64,000 bases of DNA, taken from assembly GCA_046329585.1 (NCBI GenBank), contig JAXLUI010000002.1:124001-188000 (forward strand), read 5' to 3'. Shown here piece by piece: positions 60,454-64,000 of this stretch. The notes under the pieces were generated by a model that saw nothing but the letters and a program-made list of their open reading frames with translations, was not told the origin of the DNA and made no database searches. The stretch is from DLKC01 sp002478885 (GTDB taxonomy: Bacteria; Bacteroidota; Bacteroidia; Chitinophagales; Chitinophagaceae). Each line of letters opens with the position of its first letter. The first letter of the stretch is position 1. A program made the position numbers and the translations under genes.

Positions 60454-60509
60454 AAGACGCTATGGAATGCTTTTGCCGGGCGCATAAAAACCGTCAACGG
60501 CAAGTGCGG

Positions 60510-62507
60510 TTACATGATCTGAGATTCTTCATCGAACGATTCGGAATAAACGCGCTTTAATGATATTTGCGGAACGGGTGAAACAATCAGCGGAAATTTT
60601 TCCACTGTAACAAAACTGGGGTCGAGCCCGAAGCCGCGCTCTTCACTGAGGCTAATTTCTTTTAACCAGAAATGCAGTTTCATTACAACACGTTCAAAGA
60701 AAGGAAGGTCGTTGTCGTTTGAAAGATATTTTTCCATCACAACAAACTGGAAATCGCCAACCACGTTGTTTTTCTCGAGGCTTTCATAACGGCTGGTGAT
60801 ATTTACTTCGCGGTTATTAACCAGTTCTTCGACTACCTTGCGGAACATGAGATTGATCTTTTGCTGCACCCTGAAACCAAGGCGAAACTCAACGCGAATG
60901 ATATCGTTGGGAATAATATGGTCGACTACGTATTCGCAGGTGTAGGGGTCGTCGACCGTATCCACGTGCACAAACCAATAGATGTCGGCGCGCTTTGGTT
61001 TTTTATTCAGTATGGAGTAAATGATCTTGTGCTCTATTTCCTTTGGGTTATTGGCACTCGTCATGTAAACAAGGTGCGTAGAATATTTGGTGACAGATTT
61101 ATCGTTACTCAGCTCCTGGATCATGGGAATATAATGTTCGAGCCGCACAAACTCCACGTAACGGTTCTTGATCTTGCGGCTGCGGTACCACACATACATA
61201 ACGGCAAACAGCCCACCGCCAACGATTAATGTTACAAAACCACCATGAGGGAACTTTTCGAGGTTGGCGATCAAAAAAGATATTTCTATGGTCAAATAAA
61301 CCGCTAGATAAAGGTATATCCAAAATGGCATCACCCTTTTGCCAACCAGGAAATTGGCGAAGAGTATCGACGTACTTATCATGCACATGGTTATGGCCAA
61401 GCCATAAGCCGCGGCCATGCTGGTGGAATTTTTAAAATATAAAACGATGCCGCAACATCCAACGAACAACAAAAGATTAAGGCTTCCGATAAACAACTGA
61501 CCACGCTCTTCTGTGGGGTACTTTATCTTCATCTTTGGCCACAAACTAAGGCGGATGCTTTCGCTGATAAGCGTAAAAGAGCCACTGATCAACGCCTGGC
61601 TGGCGATGATGGCCGCGGTTGTGGCAATAATAATTCCGAATAACCGGAACCAATCGGGCATTAAACTGTACAACACCTTAAGCTTTTCCGTATCGATTAC
61701 CTGACCATGATAATGAGCGAGCAAAAAAGCTCCCTGGCCAAGATAATTAACCACAAGGCAGGTTTTTACAAAAATCCATGATATGCGGATATTGCTTCTT
61801 CCACAATGACCAAGATCGGAATACAGGGCTTCGGCTCCTGTTGTACAAAGGAACACCGAACCCAAAATCCAGAACCCTTTGGGGTATTTGGTAAGCAGCT
61901 CAATCGCGTAGTGCGGACTCAAGGCCCGGAAAATGGCAAGATCATCGGCGAGATGCGCCAGGCCCAACACTGCAAGCATGGTAAACCAAACAAGCATAAT
62001 AGGGCCAAAAAGCCGCCCGATAGAAGCCGTGCCAAATTGTTGAAAAAAGAACAGCAAAGCAAGGATAGACAGCACAATCACCACTATGGTGTCGCCTGAA
62101 ATATCCCTCAGAAGCGGAATCTGGTCTAACTGGTGCAAACCCTCAATGGCTGAAGTAACAGATATCGGCGGCGTTATCATTCCATCTGCCAGCAAGGCCG
62201 CACCGCCAATCATTGCGGGTAATACCAGCCATTTTTTTTGCCGCCTCACCAATGCATAAAGAGAAAATATGCCGCCTTCACCCCTGTTGTCGGCCTTTAG
62301 TGTGAGAATAACGTATTTAACGGTTGTTTGAAGCGTCAGTGTCCAGATAATGCAGGACAAACTTCCAATGATCAGGTCATCTGTAATTGCTCTTTCCTTT
62401 ATTATTTCATCAAAAACATAAAGGGGCGAAGTTCCAATGTCACCGTAAATAATTCCAAGTGCAATTAATAAACCGGCTACAGATGCCTTACTGTAATGCT
62501 TGCTCAC
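60510..62507 (-). CDS. kup: Kup-family potassium uptake permease
   Basis: 665 residues, about twelve membrane segments in the first 440, then a cytoplasmic C-terminus. KASVAGLLIALGIIYGDIGTSPLYVFDEI is the diagnostic N-terminus (GDIGTSPLY), followed by LKADNRGEGGIFSLYALV, GGAALLADGMITPPISVTSAIEGL, TGAEALYSDLGHCGRSNIRISW, and NYLGQGAFLL. K+/H+ symport. The divergent neighbour starts 452 bases away. Confidence 0.95.
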   Translation of the reverse strand: MSKHYSKASVAGLLIALGIIYGDIGTSPLYVFDEIIKERAITDDLIIGSLSCIIWTLTLQTTVKYVILTLKADNRGEGGIFSLYALVRRQKKWLVLPAMIGGAALLADGMITPPISVTSAIEGLHQLDQIPLLRDISGDTIVVIVLSILALLFFFQQFGTASIGRLFGPIMLVWFTMLAVLGLAHLADDLAIFRALSPHYAIELLTKYPKGFWILGSVFLCTTGAEALYSDLGHCGRSNIRISWIFVKTCLVVNYLGQGAFLLAHYHGQVIDTEKLKVLYSLMPDWFRLFGIIIATTAAIIASQALISGSFTLISESIRLSLWPKMKIKYPTEERGQLFIGSLNLLLFVGCCGIVLYFKNSTSMAAAYGLAITMCMISTSILFANFLVGKRVMPFWIYLYLAVYLTIEISFLIANLEKFPHGGFVTLIVGGGLFAVMYVWYRSRKIKNRYVEFVRLEHYIPMIQELSNDKSVTKYSTHLVYMTSANNPKEIEHKIIYSILNKKPKRADIYWFVHVDTVDDPYTCEYVVDHIIPNDIIRVEFRLGFRVQQKINLMFRKVVEELVNNREVNITSRYESLEKNNVVGDFQFVVMEKYLSNDNDLPFFERVVMKLHFWLKEISLSEERGFGLDPSFVTVEKFPLIVSPVPQISLKRVYSESFDEESQIM

Positions 62508-62933
62508 AAATAGATAATTATAGAATAAAGGTGTTCATCCCGATAAAACAAGATGATCCCGGGCACAATATTAGTTCAATCCACTGTCAAATAATTAATT
62601 GGCGTAAAAAATTTAGCCCTTTAAAGACGGCTGTACAGTTTACAAGTGGGCCACTTTGTATAAACTTAAACGTTTTTAAATCCAAATTATGTTACCGGCA
62701 TTATTTCTGTGATCAACGTCGCTTGCGTCGCACACTTCAACTGTACCGCGCTATGGGTCTGTGTTACCTATGGGAATAATGTCCGTATAAAAGCAGTATT
62801 TAAACCCCTATCTTAGTAACCCAAACCGTTTCGGCGATATATGGCAAATAAAGGGCCGGATTAAGCCGGAAACAAAACCAGCAAAATCTGTTAATTTATC
62901 CAGGCCCGAAAAGAAAAAAAAATTCATAACGCT
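62508..62933. other. Divergent intergenic region kup / exported protein
   Basis: About 430 bases, no gene. Contains the dispersed element at 62,721 and weak promoter-like sequences toward kup (TAATATTG on the minus strand near 62,570), none good enough to call. Confidence 0.45.
62721..62737 (+). repeat. Dispersed GTTGCGTCGCAC element, copy 10
   Basis: GCTTGCGTCGCACACTT in the divergent gap; one mismatch from copy 1. Confidence 0.65.
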
Positions 62934-62941
62934 TACTTTTG
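62934..62941 (+). promoter_or_regulatory. -7 box of the exported-protein gene
   Basis: TACTTTTG is an exact TAnnTTTG match 18 bases before the ATG at 62,960. A clear TTG -33 element is missing. Confidence 0.4.
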
Positions 62942-62959
62942 TTTGCATAAAACTCATCT

Positions 62960-64000
62960 ATGATAATGCTTCGAAGACAAATACTGACCATTTTATCCAT
63001 CATAACTATAGCCACGGCATCTTACGCGCAAAGCATTGTTTACTCCCAGCCTGATAAGGATGATCAGAAGAGCGAAAGTTTTGATATCGTTGGCAAAATC
63101 GGGGGGCATTATCTCATCTACAAAAATTTAAGGTCGAGAAGCAGCGTTACCGTTCTTGACGACCGTATGCAGATGGTCGATAAGATTATCCTCGATTTTG
63201 TACCGGAAAAGCTGATAGCCACAGACCTGCTTACCTACCGGGATTATTTCTATTTCTTTTACCAATACCAGAAAAAGAATGTAGTGTACTGCATGGTTGC
63301 CAAGCTAAACGGCGACGGAAAAATGGTTGGCGAGCCAAAAGAACTCGACACAACCAACGTAAATTATTTTGCCAACAGCAGAATTTACAATGTGCTTAAT
63401 AGTGAAGACAAGCAGAAGATCATGATTTTTAAAATTAACAGCAAGCACAATGACAATTATATCTTAACTACCACTCTTTTTACTAACGACCTGCAGTTAA
63501 CTTCAAAGTCCGCGATCTCCATTCCGATGCCTGCAAGGGAAGATTTTCTTACAGAATTCTCGCTTGATAACGAAGGAGGGTTGGTTTTCCTGAGGCCTTC
63601 AGGCACTTCTGACAATGACAATATCACCGAATTAACGCTCATAACCAAGGCACCGCTCGCAGATACCCTCGGCTATTACGATTTGGGGCTTTCAAAACTT
63701 TATCTCGATGACCCAAAAATAAAGGTCGATAACATCAATAAGAACTACCTCGTTATATCATTCTATTCAAAACAAAAAAGGGGCAATATAGATGGATTGT
63801 ATGCTCTTATCTGGGGCAAAACTGCCGGAAGAACACTTTACAATACAAATACAACTTTTTCAGACGAAATACGGGAAGAGGCCAAAAGCGATGGAAGCCT
63901 GAAGTTTGCTTTCAATAATTTCTTTCTCCAGAATATCCTGGTTAAAAAGGATGGAGGCTTTGCTATGGCTGCTGAAGCAGTTTATTCTTCCAATCGAGGA
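62960..64000 (+). CDS. Exported protein of unknown function, cut by window end
   Basis: 347 codons visible without a stop. MIMLRRQILTILSIITIATASYAQS is a signal peptide. The mature part reads as repeated beta-strand segments (HYLIYKNLRSRSSVTVLDD, NYFANSRIYNVLNSEDKQKIMIFKI, NYLVISFYSKQKRGNIDGLYALIWG), suggesting a propeller-like exported protein similar to Bacteroidota hypotheticals that report on KINSKHND-type repeats. No named family is recognised. Periplasmic or outer-membrane associated. Confidence 0.8.
   Translation, partial: MIMLRRQILTILSIITIATASYAQSIVYSQPDKDDQKSESFDIVGKIGGHYLIYKNLRSRSSVTVLDDRMQMVDKIILDFVPEKLIATDLLTYRDYFYFFYQYQKKNVVYCMVAKLNGDGKMVGEPKELDTTNVNYFANSRIYNVLNSEDKQKIMIFKINSKHNDNYILTTTLFTNDLQLTSKSAISIPMPAREDFLTEFSLDNEGGLVFLRPSGTSDNDNITELTLITKAPLADTLGYYDLGLSKLYLDDPKIKVDNINKNYLVISFYSKQKRGNIDGLYALIWGKTAGRTLYNTNTTFSDEIREEAKSDGSLKFAFNNFFLQNILVKKDGGFAMAAEAVYSSNRG

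Larger units (their letters stand above)
60156..60509. other. Intergenic region between TonB receptor and kup
   Basis: 354 bases between two minus-strand genes, without a credible gene. It holds two dispersed-element copies in opposite orientation (60,213 and 60,436) that together form a long-range inverted pair. A weak stem AACCG / CGGTT before T residues near the kup stop could be a terminator on the minus strand. Confidence 0.5.

Noticed and set aside
60156..60509. Cobalamin or other riboswitch before the TonB receptor
   Set aside because: No conserved B12-box-like sequence or suitable structure was recognised on the minus strand.

Overview
The window looks like part of a Bacteroidota chromosome, most likely Chitinophagaceae. 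The evidence is the gene families and their order, the promoter-like boxes of the Bacteroidota type (TTG, about 19 nt, TAnnTTTG), the UpxY-type NusG paralogue at the head of a polysaccharide locus, and the AT-rich start regions that mostly lack Shine-Dalgarno sites. No rRNA, tRNA, CRISPR array, transposase or phage gene was seen.

Region 1 (1 to about 38,000, nearly all minus strand) is one very long surface-polysaccharide locus read right to left and running off the left edge. A promoter-like sequence near 37,980 precedes wza (export lipoprotein), wzc (tyrosine kinase/co-polymerase with a (GY)12 tail) and an UpxY/NusG antiterminator. A nonulosonic-acid cassette follows: an oxidoreductase, neuA, a short-chain dehydrogenase (SDR), a GT17 enzyme, neuB and neuC. 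The neuA and SDR genes are broken by many indels. Then come about 16 glycosyltransferases (GT2, GT4, GT11, GT14, GT-D, two WbsX-like), a Wzm/Wzt ABC exporter, an FkbM and another methyltransferase, two OafA acyltransferases, a PhyH-type dioxygenase, a VioA-like aminotransferase with a left-handed beta-helix acyltransferase, two FdtA-type cupins, a FemAB-like protein and a GNAT enzyme. Many junctions are 4-base ATGA overlaps, as expected for one coupled operon.

Region 2 (about 26,000 to 39,300) is littered with degenerate heptanucleotide tandem repeats between and into gene ends. It also holds a tandem ~375 bp duplication carrying strong palindromes. A small 82-residue ORF and a 526-residue helical protein close the region.

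Region 3 (41,000 to 56,800, plus strand) is branched-chain amino-acid biosynthesis: leuA, a two-domain ABC ATPase, leuB, then ilvE-ilvD-DinB-ilvB-ilvN-PfpI-VOC-ilvC, a methyltransferase, a membrane protein and ilvA. leuC and leuD are absent. The main discovery candidate lies between leuB and ilvE: a promoter, a 32-codon leader ORF with the run ILPVLLVVVVII, a possible antiterminator pairing and a strong intrinsic terminator. This has the architecture of an ilv ribosome-mediated attenuator. A strong terminator after ilvC closes the unit. A short GTTGCGTCGCACTCTT-like element recurs in both orientations between almost all genes from 42 to 63 kb.

Region 4 (56,791 to 64,000) has a YncE-like beta-propeller and a TonB-dependent receptor, a Kup potassium transporter, and the start of an exported protein cut by the right edge.
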